NCBI RefSeq assembly: GCF_035594125.1
Contig: NC_087158.1
Location: 10,191,800 to 10,255,799, forward strand
Origin: Scylla paramamosain
Lineage: Eukaryota; Arthropoda; Malacostraca; Decapoda; Portunidae
DNA: 64,000 nt
Reading direction: 5' to 3'
The position numbers were made by a program, and so were the translations under genes. Under the pieces are notes generated by a model, which made no database searches, was not told the origin of the DNA, and was given only the letters and a program-made list of their open reading frames with translations. Below, piece by piece: positions 47,432 through 64,000 of this stretch (within the stretch, counting starts at the first letter, position 1; every line of letters starts with the position of its first letter).

Positions 47432-50400
47432 AGGCGGCGGTCCCCTCCCCAGTTGGAGTCCCCATCTGGGGAGGGGACCATAAATGACCCCAGGTCGGAC
47501 TGCCTTTCTGTCGACGACCCTAAGTGTCTTCACACCCCCCTCAACTTTTTCTTCATTAACTTCTGCAACATTCGCGGTCTAAAATCTAATTTTCAATCTG
47601 TAGAACACCACCTCTCCTCTTCTAAACTTCTTCTTCTTTTCCTCACTGAAACTCAGGTGTCTGAGGCAACTGACAGTAGCCCCTTTTTCTGTTCCCTCCT
47701 ACTTTATCCTCATTTTCGATCCAAAACTGGATGCTGTGTTTATGTGCGCAATGACTTAACCTGCTCTCGTGTCCCACGCTCTTGAATCTTCCGAGTTTCT
47801 GGCTACGACTACAGAGTCACTCTCAAACGAAATTTATCTGTGCTGTATACCTTTCACCTAACTCCTCTAACTATAAGAAATTCTTTGACTTCTTAACTTC
47901 TAAAGTGGAGCACATTCTGACCCTCTTCCCTTTTGCAGAGATCTCCATTCTTGGAGACTTCAATGTTCACCACCAGCTTTGGCTTTCCTCTCCCTTCACT
48001 GACCATCCTGGTGAAATAGCCTTCAACTTTGCTATCCTCCACGACCTAGAGCAATTGGCGCAACACCTTACTCATATTCCTGACCGTCTTGGAGGTACGC
48101 TCAACATTCGTGACCTTTTCCTGACCTCTAATCCTTCTGCTTATGCTGTCACCCTTTTTTCTCCGTTGGGATCCTCCAATCAAAATCTCATATCTGTATC
48201 TTGTCCTATCGCTCCAATCCCTCCTCAGAATCCCCCTAAGCGAAGGTGCCTCTGGCATTTTGCTTCTGCTAGTTGGGGGGACCTGAGGAGGTATTTTGCT
48301 GATTTTCCTTGGAATGATTACTGCTTCCGTGTCAGAGACCCGTCTTTGTATGCTGAGCGCATAACAGAGGTGATAGTGTCTGGCATGGAGGCGTACATTC
48401 CTCACTCTTTTTTCTCGTCCTAAACCTTCTAAACCTTGGTTTAAAACAGCTTGTTCTCGTGCTATACATGATAGAGAGATGGCCCACAAAAGGTACTTCA
48501 GCCTTCCATCACCAGAATCTCATGCACTTTATATTTCTGTCTGGAACCATGCCAAGTCTGTTCTCCAACTAGCCAAAAACTGTCAAAACCTTTCAAGATC
48601 TAACTCTCTTCGTGACTTCTGGCATCTAGCCAAAAATATCTCCAATAACTTTGCTTCTTTTTCTTTCTCTCCTTTATTTCAACCAGATGGCACCACTGCT
48701 ATCACATCTATTTCTAAAGCTGAACTCTTCGCTCAAACCTTTGCTAAAAACTCTACCTTGGACGATTCTGGGCTTGTTCCTCCCTCTCCTCCACCCTCTG
48801 ATTACTTCATGCCACTTATTAAAATTCTTCGCAATGATGTTTTCCATGCCCTCGCTGGCCTAAACCCTCGGAAGGCTTATGGACCTGATGGGGTCCCCCC
48901 TGTTGTTCTCCGAAACTTTGCTTCCATGCTTGCACCTTGCCTAGTCAAACTCTTTGAGCTCTGTCTGTCAACATCTACCTTTCCTTCTTGCTGGAAGATT
49001 GCCTACATTCAGCCTGTGCCTAAAAAGGGTGACCATTCTCATCCCTCAAACTACCGTACTATTGCTTTAATTTCCTACCTATCTCAAGTTTTTAAATCTA
49101 TCCTCAACAGGAAGATTCTTAAACATCTATCACTTCACAACCTTCTATCTGATCACTAGTATGGGTTCCGTCACTGCCGCATTACTGGTGATCTGGTTCT
49201 CCTTACTGAGTCTTGGTCATCTTCTTTTAGAGATTTTGGTGAAACTTTTGCTGTTGCCTTGGATATATCAAAAGCTTTTGATAAAGTCTGGCACAAAGCT
49301 TTGATTTCCAAACTACCCTCCTACGGTTTTTATCCTTCTCTCTGTAACTTCATCTCAAGTTTCCTTTCTGACCGTTCTATTGCTGCTGTGGTAGACGGTC
49401 ACTGTTCTTCTCCTAAACCTATTAACCGTGGTGTTCGTCAGGGGTCTGTCCTGTCACCCACTCTCTTATTATTCATCAATGATCTTCTAAACCAAACTTC
49501 TTGTCCTATCCACTGCTACGCTGATGATACCACCCTGCACTTATCCAAAGTCTTTTCATAGACGTCCAACCCTTCAGGAAGTAAACATTTCACGCAAGCA
49601 AGCCACAGAACGCCTGACTTCTGATCTTTCTAAAATTTCTGATTGGGGCAGAGCAAACTTGGTATTGTTTAATGCCTCAAAAACTCAATTCCTCCATCTA
49701 TCAACTCAACACAACCTTCTAGACAACTATATCCTCTTCTTCAATGACACTTAACTGTTCCCCTCTTCTACACTGAATATCCTCGGTTTGTCCTTTACTT
49801 ATAATCGGAACTGGAAACTTCACATCTCATCTCTAGCTAAAACAATTTGTATAAAGTTAGGCGTTCTGAGACGTTTCCGCCAGTTTTTCTCACCCACCCC
49901 CAGCTGCTAACTCTGTACAATGGCCTTATCCGGCCATATATGGAGTATGCTTCACATGTCTCGTGGGGTTCCACTCTTACCGCTCTTCTTGACAGGGTGG
50001 AATCAAAAGCTTTTCGTCTCATCTGTTCCTCTCCTCTAACTGACTGTCTTCAACCTCTCTCTCATTGCCACAATGCTGCATTCTCTAGCTGTCTTCTACC
50101 GCTTTTTTCATGCTAACTGCTCTTCTGATCTTGCTAACTGCATGCCTCCCTTCCTCCCGTGGCCTCGCTGCACAAGACTTTCTTCTTTCACTCCTATTTT
50201 GTCCACCTCTCTAATGCAAAAGTTAACCAGTGGTCTCAATTATTCATCCCTTTCTCTGATAAACCCTGGAACTCCCTGCCAGCTTATGTATTTCCACCTT
50301 CCTATGACTTGAATTCCTTTAAGAGGGAGGTTTCAAGACACTTATCCTTCAGTTTTTGACTACCGCCTTGGAGCCTTTTATGGGGCTGGCATCTCAGTGG

Positions 50401-50470
50401 GCCTTTTTTTTTTTTTTTTTTTTGCCCTTAGCCAGTGTCCCTCCTACATAAAAAAAAAAAAAAAAAAAAC
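47432..50470 (+). mobile_element. LINE-A copy 6, longest copy
   Basis: About 3.0 kb. Coding similarity begins near 47460 at [15 protein letters not shown], a few residues after the family start codon, and the copy ends with a 3' UTR and A-tail at 50470. The endonuclease shows FCNIRGLKSNFQSVEH (~47560), [17 protein letters not shown] (~47945) and [11 protein letters not shown] (~48170, Asn for Asp). The reverse transcriptase shows KAYGPDGVPPVVLRN (~48870), AVALDISKAFDKVWH (~49250), GVRQGSVLSPTLLLF (~49430) and YADDTTLHLS (~49520). The C-terminal block ends RHLSFSF at 50357. Breaks lie near 47784, 48420, 49158 (TAG in the SDRQYGF region), 49555, 49753 and 50000. Confidence 0.92.
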
Positions 50471-50770
50471 TCTCTCCACCTGTGACACTTTCTTCCTCGC
50501 ATCTGACAGGATACTGATAAATGTAACAGTTCTTGACTCTTTCAGTGTGAATGGAGATGTGTTAATCTGACTCGAGTGAAATGACTCTAATAACTCGGCT
50601 CGACTTGTTTGGTGTGCACGCAGCCTGATCACCGATCAACAGTCACCCGTGACCGCGGTACTCAAATCTTTCTGGTTCCGTTTACACTCTTTCCTTTACA
50701 GGAAATAGTGGGGATATTAAGAGAGAGGAGAAAACGAAACTCACAAGGACTATATCATTTTTTTACCATC
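50471..50770. other. Spacer, no gene recognised
   Basis: 300 bp between the tail of LINE-A copy 6 and a GA array. Nothing is recognised. Confidence 0.5.
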
Positions 50771-50925
<155 letters not shown>

Positions 50926-51052
50926 ATTAATTTATATTCCGCTTACATTGATTACTCTCAATACAATGGAGAGCTTACTTTTTAGTATTATCACTGAAGA
51001 CAACCATTAACGTTCGAGAATAAACACGAAAGTACAAATATATAATCCTTAA

Positions 51053-51964
<912 letters not shown>

Positions 51965-52173
51965 GGTAATATTCTAGAGACCTTTTCCCCCGTTATTACT
52001 GATTGTTTTAGTTCCATTCTTTCGCAGACACATTTGAATAGTATTTGGGGTTTACAGGAGAGATAGCATTTCCCCTCACTCTCTTACGTTTTACGTCTAT
52101 TCAAATGTGTCTACGAAAGAATGGGACTAAAACGACCAATAATTATGTTTGAAAAGGACTCTAGAATATTACC
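51965..52173. mobile_element. Small palindromic element, MITE-like
   Basis: Arms of about 76 bp, 51965-52040 and 52098-52173, are inverted copies (about 85% by eye; best block TAGACACATTTGAATA and its complement) around a 57-bp spacer. Outer ends read GGTAATATTCTAGAG on both strands. No coding capacity. No clear target duplication, so it may be an old MITE or a local inverted duplication. Confidence 0.75.
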
Positions 52174-56163
<3,990 letters not shown>

Positions 56164-58193
56164 GGTTTAACACAGCCTCTTCTTGTGCTATACATGATAG
56201 AGAGGTGGCCCACAAAAAAAGTACTTGAGCCTTCCATCACCAGAATCATATGCGCTTTATACTTCTGCCCGGAACCATGCCAAGTCTGTTTTCCAACTAG
56301 CCAAAAACTCCTTCATTAATAGAAAGTGCCAAAATCCTTCAAGATCTAACTCCCCTCATGACTTCTGAATTCTAGCCAGAAACTTCTTCAATAACTTTGC
56401 TTCTTCTTCTTTCCCTCCTTTATTTCAACCAGATGGCACCACTGCTATCACATCTATCTCTAAAGGTGAACGTTTTGCTCAAACCTTTGTTAAAAACTCT
56501 AATTTGGACGGTGCAGGGCTTATTCCTCCCTTTCCTCCACCCTCTGACTACTTCATGCTACCTATAAAAATTCTTCGCAATGATGTTTTCCATACCTTCG
56601 CTGGCCTAAACCCTCGGAAGGCTTATGGACCCGATGGGGTCCCCCATATTATTCTCCGAAACTGCGCCACTGTGCTTGCACCTTGCTTGGTCAAACTCTT
56701 TCAACTCTGTCTGTCAACATCTACCTTTTCTTCTTGATAGAAGTTTGCCTACATTCAACCTGATTCTAAAAGGGTGACCGCTCTAATCCCTCAAACTACC
56801 GTCCTACTGATTTAATTTCTTGCCTATCTAAAGTTTTTTAATCTATCCTGAACAGAAAGATTCTTAAACATCTATCACTTCACAACTTTCTATCTGATCG
56901 CTAGTATGGGTTCCGTCAAGGCCGCTCTACTGGTTATTTTCTAGCTTTCCTTTCTGAATTTTGGTCATCCTCTTTTAGAGATTTTGGTGAAACTTTTGCT
57001 GTTGCCTTGGATATATTAAAAGCTTTTGATAGAGTCTGGCATAAAGCTTTGATTTCCAAACTATCCTCCTACGGCTTTTGTTCTCTCCAACTTCATCTTA
57101 AGTTTCCTTTCTGACCGTTCTATTGCTGTTGTGGTAGACGTCACTGTTCTCCTAAATCTATAAACAGTGGTGTTCCTCAGGCTTCTGTCCTGTCGCCCAC
57201 TCTCTTTCTGTTATTCATCAATGATTTTCTGAACGAAACTTCTTGTTCCATCCACTCCTACGCTGATGATACCATCCTGCACTTTTCCAAGTCTTTTCAT
57301 AGACGTCCAACCCTTCAGGAGGTAAGCAGTTCACGCAGGGAAGCTACAGAACGCCTGACATCTGATCTCTCTACAATTTTCGATTGGGGCAGGGCAAAGC
57401 TAGTATTGTTCAATGCCTCAAAAACTCAATTCCTCCATCTATCAACTCGAAACAACCTTCCAGACACGTATTCCCTCTTCATCAATGACACTCAACTGCT
57501 ACCCTCTTTTGCACTGAGCGGTCTGTCTTTTTCTTATAATCTAAACGGAGACTTTACATCTCATCTTTAGTTAAAACAGTTTCTATGAAGTTAGGCGTTC
57601 TGAGACATCTCCTCCGCCACTTTTTCTCACCCCCCTCCAGCTGCTAACTTTGTAGGAGGGCCTTATCCTTCCATGTATGGAGTATGCTTCACATGTCTGG
57701 GGAGGTTCCACTCATACCGCTCTTTTAGACAGGGAGAAATCAAAAGCTTTTCGTCTCATCAACTCTTCTAAGTGACTGTCTTCAGCCTCTTTCTTATGGC
57801 CACAATGTTGCATCTTGTGCTATCTTCTACCGCTATTTTCATGCTAACTGCTCTTCTGATCTTGGTAACTGCATGCCTCCCTTCCTCCCGAGTCCTCGCT
57901 GCACTAAACTTTCTTCTTCCTCTCATCCTTATTCTGTCCACCTCTCTACTGCAAGAGTTACCAGTATTCTCAATCATTCAACCCTTTCACTGGTAAAACT
58001 CTGGAACTCCCTGACCCCTGAGGGCTTGACCTCCTTCAAGAGGGAGGGTTCAAGACACTTATCCTTCAATTTTTGACCACCGCTTCGGGCCCTTTTATGG
58101 GACTGGCATCTCAGCGTTTTTTTTTTCTTTTTTATTAGATTTTTCTTCCCCCGGGCAATGTCCCTTTTACATAAAAAAATAAAAAAAATAAAA
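56164..58193 (+). mobile_element. LINE-A copy 8, 5'-truncated, strongly decayed
   Basis: It begins at FNTASSCAIHDREV-coding sequence in the linker after the endonuclease and runs to an A-rich tail at 58193. KAYGPDGVPHIILRNC (~56620), an AVALDILKAFDRVWH block (~57000) and YADDTILHFSKSF (~57260) can be read only by changing frames many times, and Trp codons have become stops (~56737). The C-terminal block ends near 58073. It is clearly older than copies 3, 6 and 7. Confidence 0.88.
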
Positions 58194-58499
58194 ATTCTAA
58201 CTAGGGTAATATACATATATGTACGGCAACAACTAGTTTCCTATACTGAACTCAATTTTGGTTTTCACGGTGATGTTGTGGGAGGAGGAAAAAGAGATGG
58301 AAATTTATAGGGATACCCGGCTGTCCTCAGCCTGGGACCCATGGTGTACGTGAGGAAAGATGGAAAAAGAAAGAAAATATATAATACATAAATATATAAA
58401 AATTTGATAAAAAATATAATATAACAATTCATATCCTAACAGTGTGTAGTACAATGCAATTTAATGTTTTGGAAACAATCTTCCTATCATGTTATAATG
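58194..58499. other. AT-rich spacer
   Basis: About 305 bp between LINE-A copy 8 and LINE-D. Nothing is recognised. Confidence 0.5.
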
Positions 58500-60050
58500 A
58501 AATTGGTAGCTTGGACTGGAAGAAGTCTGTTTAAAGAAGTGGTGTGGAGAAAGCTCTAGGGAACCGTTAGTTTCTCTCTTTACGAAATTACTTGAGTCAG
58601 GCGAGGTACTGGTAATGTGGTGGCAGGCTAATGTAGTACCCATCTTTAAGAAAGGAGATAAAACCTTAGCGTCTAATTATAGACCTGTCAGCTTAACTTC
58701 AGTTGCAGGTAAAATAATGGAGTCAATAACAGCGAGGAACATTAGGGAGCATCTAAAAAAAACATAGCTTGATAAATTAGTCACAGCATGGCTTCACGAA
58801 GGGGAACTCTTGCCTAACGAACTTGTTAAGTTTTTACAGTAAAGTGTACAAGGCAGTAGATAATGGTGCTAGTTATGACATCTTATATCTGGACTTTAGT
58901 AAAGCCTTTTGACAAGGTACCCCATCAAAGGCTCCTGAGAAAGATTAGGGCACATGGGATAGATGGGAAAGTGTTAGACGGGATAAGGTCATGGCAAAGC
59001 AACAAGCGACAAAGAGTTGTAATAAACGGCTCAAAATCCGAGTGGGGTCATGTAATTAGTAGGGTACCACAGGGATCAGTATTAGGGCCATTGTTGTTTT
59101 TAATATACATCAATGACTTGGATAATGGAATTAGCAGTGATGTTAGTAAATTTGCGGATGACACAAAAGATAGGTAGATTGATTAGGTCAGAATCGGATG
59201 TCATCGCCTTGCAGGCAGAATTAGTTAGGATGAGTGAATGGACGGACAGATGGCAAATGCAGTTTAATATCAACAAATGCAAAGTACATAGCGTAGGTAG
59301 AGGAAACCAACACAGTAGGTACACAGTAAACAACGAAACTCTGGTAGGTTCAGGGTACGAAAAAGATTTAGGAGTTATAGTTAGTTCTGAACTCCGTCTA
59401 GCAAAGCAATGCATAGAGGCCAGAAACAGGGCAAATAGGGTGTTAGGATTCATTTTTAGGAGCGTTAAAAGTAGAAGGCCCGAAGTAATATTAAAATTAT
59501 ATTTGGTGCTGGTAAGACCTCATCTAGACTACGTTGTGCAATTCTGGTCCTCACATTACTGGAAGGATATAGGTCTATTAGAATCAATACAAAGGAGAAT
59601 GACTAAAAAGATGCAGGGGATGAGGAATATTCCTTACGAAGCGAGACTGAAGCTTTTAAATTTTCTTTAGATACTCTTTAGAGAGACGTAGGTTAAGAGG
59701 GGACCTGATAGAAGTCTTTAAGTGGTAAAAGGGGGATGTAAGCAAAATTTTTAGGATCAGCAACCAAGATAGAACAAGAAATAACGGGTTCAAGCTTGAA
59801 AAATTTAGGTTTAAGAAAGAGATAAGAAGAAATTGGTTCTCTAATAGAGTGGTAGATGAGTGGAACGGACTCACTAATCATGTTGTTAGTGCTAAGACAT
59901 TAGGGAGCTTTAAGAGAAGATTAGACGGATTTATAGATGGGGATGATAGGTGGAAAAAGGTAGGTATATTTCATACAGGGACTGCCACGTGTAAGCCTGG
60001 TCGCTTCTTGCAGCTTCCCTTATTCCTTATGTTCTTATATTCTTATTTTT
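58500..60050 (+). mobile_element. LINE-D, CR1-like, 5'-truncated
   Basis: Reverse transcriptase of CR1 type: EPLVSLFTKLLESGEVL (~58560), ANVVPIFKKGDKTLASNYRP (~58640), [16 protein letters not shown] (~58880, across a one-base insertion), [19 protein letters not shown] (~59065) and KFADDTK (~59145). It continues with DLGVIVSSELRLAKQCIEAR (~59370) and a C-terminal RRxRGDLIEVFKW-like block (~59690-59730). It ends near 60050 in short TTATNTTC repeats, as CR1 elements do. The two Asp of FADD are present. Frame breaks near 58770, 58905, 59170 and 59670 make it inactive. The endonuclease is missing. Confidence 0.88.
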
Positions 60051-61537
60051 GCGGTCATGATGTATTTTCACAAGGAAAATAATGGAAAATTTTATTTGTG
60101 AGTGTGTGTGTGTTTTTTGTTTACAGTGTGATATATTTTACTAATGCTATTTTACGTTCTAGAGCCATATGAAGGGATCTGTGTCTCAAAATAGGTTGTT
60201 ATCTTGATGGTATTTTTTTTTCCCGACATAGTCGGTTGAAGTATATGCAGATTTCAATTTAATTACCACTTCTGTTTAACCACCATTTTAATTAAAAACG
60301 CAACTACCAGTCTTTGAAGGGAATAGAGAGGCCACGCGGGGCGCCAAACTGATAACACCCAAGTGCTGGGTGGTGTTAATGGGATTGAACCACTGCGGGA
60401 GGGGCTCCAACGCAGCGGTTTCTTATGATGCAACTCTCGTCAGCAGAGTGATTCAGGCCATCGATACTGCTTGGATTGGTGGACTGGTAGAGTGTTTGGG
60501 AGGAGAGAAAGGCGATGTGCACTGAGACATAAGATAGGGTGGTGAGAAGGGGAAGAGAAAGCGAAGCGAGAGAGACGAAAGGATGAAAGACGAAGTAAAG
60601 AAAATAAAGAAGGATGGCATAAAAAGGAAGAGGAGATACTAAGTTAGAAATCAGATGTGAGGTGAAGAGAGTGAGATGGGTTTTAAAAGGGAAATAATGA
60701 TGTGAATCGGGGTGAGGATGTGAAACAGGTAAGTGAACATGAAGGAAAATGAATTGGAATGATGCAACAGAATGAAAAATTCTTAACTGTCTTCCCTCAC
60801 GTCCATCTTGTCCGTCACTATAGTTTCTTCTTCCTGAAGACATAACCTCGAACATACAAAAAGATAATTTCATTCATAATAAGCTGCTAAAACCAATATC
60901 ATCTTGCATGGAGTTATTCTCCAGTACCGGCAGGCACAAAAACGCTATCTCCTCTCCTCTTATCATTGATTTTCCTCGAGACATAACCAAGGAGGCATTA
61001 CAGTGTAATGAAACAATCAGCAGGTTGTCCAGGAGACCAAAAAAGCTGGAGCCACCAGGCTGAATTCACCCTTCAGCTTTTAACGACGCCTCTCTTGCTT
61101 GCGAAAAACTACTGATAATGAGGTAGTCATGAATTGATATTTCCATTGGGATTCCACCTGAATCCCAATGTAGAGCTTCGAAGACCTTTATTTTATTTGA
61201 GTAACGTGAGCGTCACGCACGTGAGGAAAAAAGAAAAAAAAAGAAAAAGGAAGACGATTGATCTAACGCACCTCGACCTCTTAGAAGTTGAAATTTAACT
61301 TTACTCTTCAGTAATGGTCATGAGAAATGTTGATTTTAGAAATCCCATCCTTAATAACATTATCAAGTACGGGAAAAGAGTGACACAATTTAAAAAGAAA
61401 AATACCTGAATAAAAAAAAAAAAAAAGCCTATGACGAACTATACATGTTTTCGAAAAAAAAATGAAAACCCGTTTTTCGAAGTGTATTCAGATTCCCATA
61501 TCTATAAATAGCATGTATTTATGTAATTACAGTGCAG

Positions 61538-61538
<1 letters not shown>
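60051..61538. other. Spacer with a long purine tract
   Basis: No gene recognised. 60480-60780 is strongly purine-rich on the plus strand without being a simple repeat. About 60360-60400 holds a reversed GGTTCAATCCC, a B-box-like word, without a tRNA fold. The rest is ordinary AT-rich DNA. Confidence 0.5.

Positions 61539-61610
<72 letters not shown>
61539..61610. repeat. (TG)n microsatellite
   Basis: A perfect TG array of about 72 bp, directly followed by the (TAA)n tail of LINE-E. Confidence 0.97.
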
Positions 61611-61615
<5 letters not shown>

Positions 61616-61633
61616 ATAAAAAAATAAATAATA

Positions 61634-61664
<31 letters not shown>

Positions 61665-62218
61665 GTAATAATAAACGGTTTATTATTCAGGCAGTTAACA
61701 AACTGAAAACGTACAGAGAGGGTGGGCAAATACTTAACATTAATCCTAAAGCTAAGTCTAATCTAGAAGGGAAATACTATTGATTGATGGCTCGCACCAT
61801 GGTAGGAATAGCGCTGAGTCTGTACCGGTCCGTGCGCGGCGCCTGTAGAAACGTTATCTTGGTGGTGTCTGGTGGCACGGACCGGGCGAGGCGCGTCAGG
61901 CGGCAGCATGTGTCTGAGACGTGGATGATGCAGCAGTGCCCCTCCAAACTTCTCCAGAGGCTCTCAGTGCCTGGTGGATGGTCTGGATACTAGAGAGGTG
62001 TTTCGCTTGTCCAGGTGGCTGCGGATGAATTCAAGGAAGATGGTCAGGTAATGGGAGGTGGAGGCGGCTTTAATATTTCCAAGCTGTTTGATATCCACTG
62101 TTTGGTGTAGGCCCAGTCATACACAAAATCTTCACAAATAAGGCTAGGGATGGAGGTGATAGAGACTGGCCTGAGGTCATTGAGTGAGTGTGGACTGGAA
62201 GTTTTTGGGATGTGGGTG

Positions 62219-62220
<2 letters not shown>
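61611..62220 (-). mobile_element. LINE-E copy 2: internally deleted fragment
   Basis: Minus strand. At the (GT)n edge it reads VTHIPKTSSPHSLNDLRPVS (~62218-62160), a reverse transcriptase start (IPK...DLRPIS), then after a one-base shift LDIKQFGNIKAASTSHYL. A later segment reads PRTDRYRLSAIPTMVRAINQ and a stop at about 61785, which looks like the protein C-terminus, so most of the reverse transcriptase is deleted. A 3' UTR shared with 24070-24180 follows, with AATAAACCG and an (TTA)n tail at 61673-61611. I do not name the clade. Confidence 0.68.

Positions 62221-62312
<92 letters not shown>
62221..62312. repeat. (GT)n microsatellite
   Basis: A perfect array of about 92 bp at the truncated 5' edge of LINE-E copy 2. 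Confidence 0.97.
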
Positions 62313-63816
<1,504 letters not shown>

Positions 63817-64000
63817 CTTATTAATATATTTTTAAGTTTCCTTCTACAAATTTTTGTCTACTTTTCACCTCTACATTTATCCTAAATAATTTTTGTCCTA
63901 TGTATAAGATATATGAAGAGAACTGATTTATTTATTTATTTTTTTTATTTTTTTTTTATAGAAATTGGTTGGGTTGTTATAGGATATGCATTAAGAAGAA
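63817..64000. other. AT-rich spacer to window end
   Basis: No feature recognised. A T-rich low-complexity stretch lies at 63926-63960. Confidence 0.5.

Overview
This window looks like repeat-dominated nuclear DNA of a decapod crustacean, most likely a swimming crab or close relative. The reasons are the extreme density of long dinucleotide arrays and a mixture of decayed non-LTR retrotransposon families. One of these families (LINE-A here, protein motifs such as DISKAFDRVWH, GVPQGSVLSPTLF, YADDTTLHF) resembles, from memory and unchecked, proteins annotated many times in portunid crab genomes. I see no prokaryotic signals, rRNA, tRNA or CRISPR, and no host gene I can name.

Layout. 0-5 kb: the 3' end of a LINE-A copy, long (AT)n, (CT)n, (TG)n and (GA)n arrays and spacer DNA. 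5.0-9.2 kb: LINE-B on the minus strand, nearly complete, with ORF1, ORF2 and a (TCAA)n tail. 9.2-10.4 kb: a possible Penelope-like N-terminal fragment and an unclassified repeat (repeat-G). 10.4-15.7 kb: LINE-C on the minus strand, an I-like element with a zinc-knuckle ORF1 and a terminal RNase H. 15.7-17.4 kb: a long hairpin with a (TA)n loop, then the GIY-YIG end of a Penelope-like element inside its own inverted repeat. 17.4-19.5 kb: LINE-A copy 2 and a 786-bp (TA)n array. 19.5-32.7 kb: a zone poor in mobile elements, with many (AC)n, (AG)n and compound arrays and no (AT)n arrays; it holds one candidate signal-peptide exon. 32.7-34.2 kb: LINE-F. 35.6-36.4 kb: a second copy of repeat-G. 37-43.1 kb: LINE-A copies 3, 4 and 5, with 3 and 4 tail to tail. 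43.1-45.8 kb: a Gypsy fragment, a second hairpin element, a minisatellite and five (TA)n arrays. 46.1-47.35 kb: a structurally intact mariner. 47.4-50.5 kb: LINE-A copy 6. 50.7-53.8 kb: arrays and a small palindrome. 53.8-58.2 kb: LINE-A copies 7 and 8 head to head. 58.5-60.05 kb: a CR1-like LINE-D. 61.5-62.3 kb: LINE-E. 63.3-63.8 kb: LINE-A copy 9.

How the parts relate. The window records repeated insertion and decay. All LINE copies carry frameshifts or stops, so none looks able to move by itself; the only open, full-length transposase frame is the mariner. (TA)n arrays sit repeatedly at the ends, breakpoints or hairpin centres of mobile elements. Two pairs of LINE-A copies form kilobase-scale inverted repeats that would give long double-stranded RNA if read through.

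Limits: all homology calls come from reading motifs, not from searches. Element ends are accurate to roughly 5-30 bp unless a target duplication is stated. Lengths of long (TA)n arrays and hairpins are places where assemblies often err.
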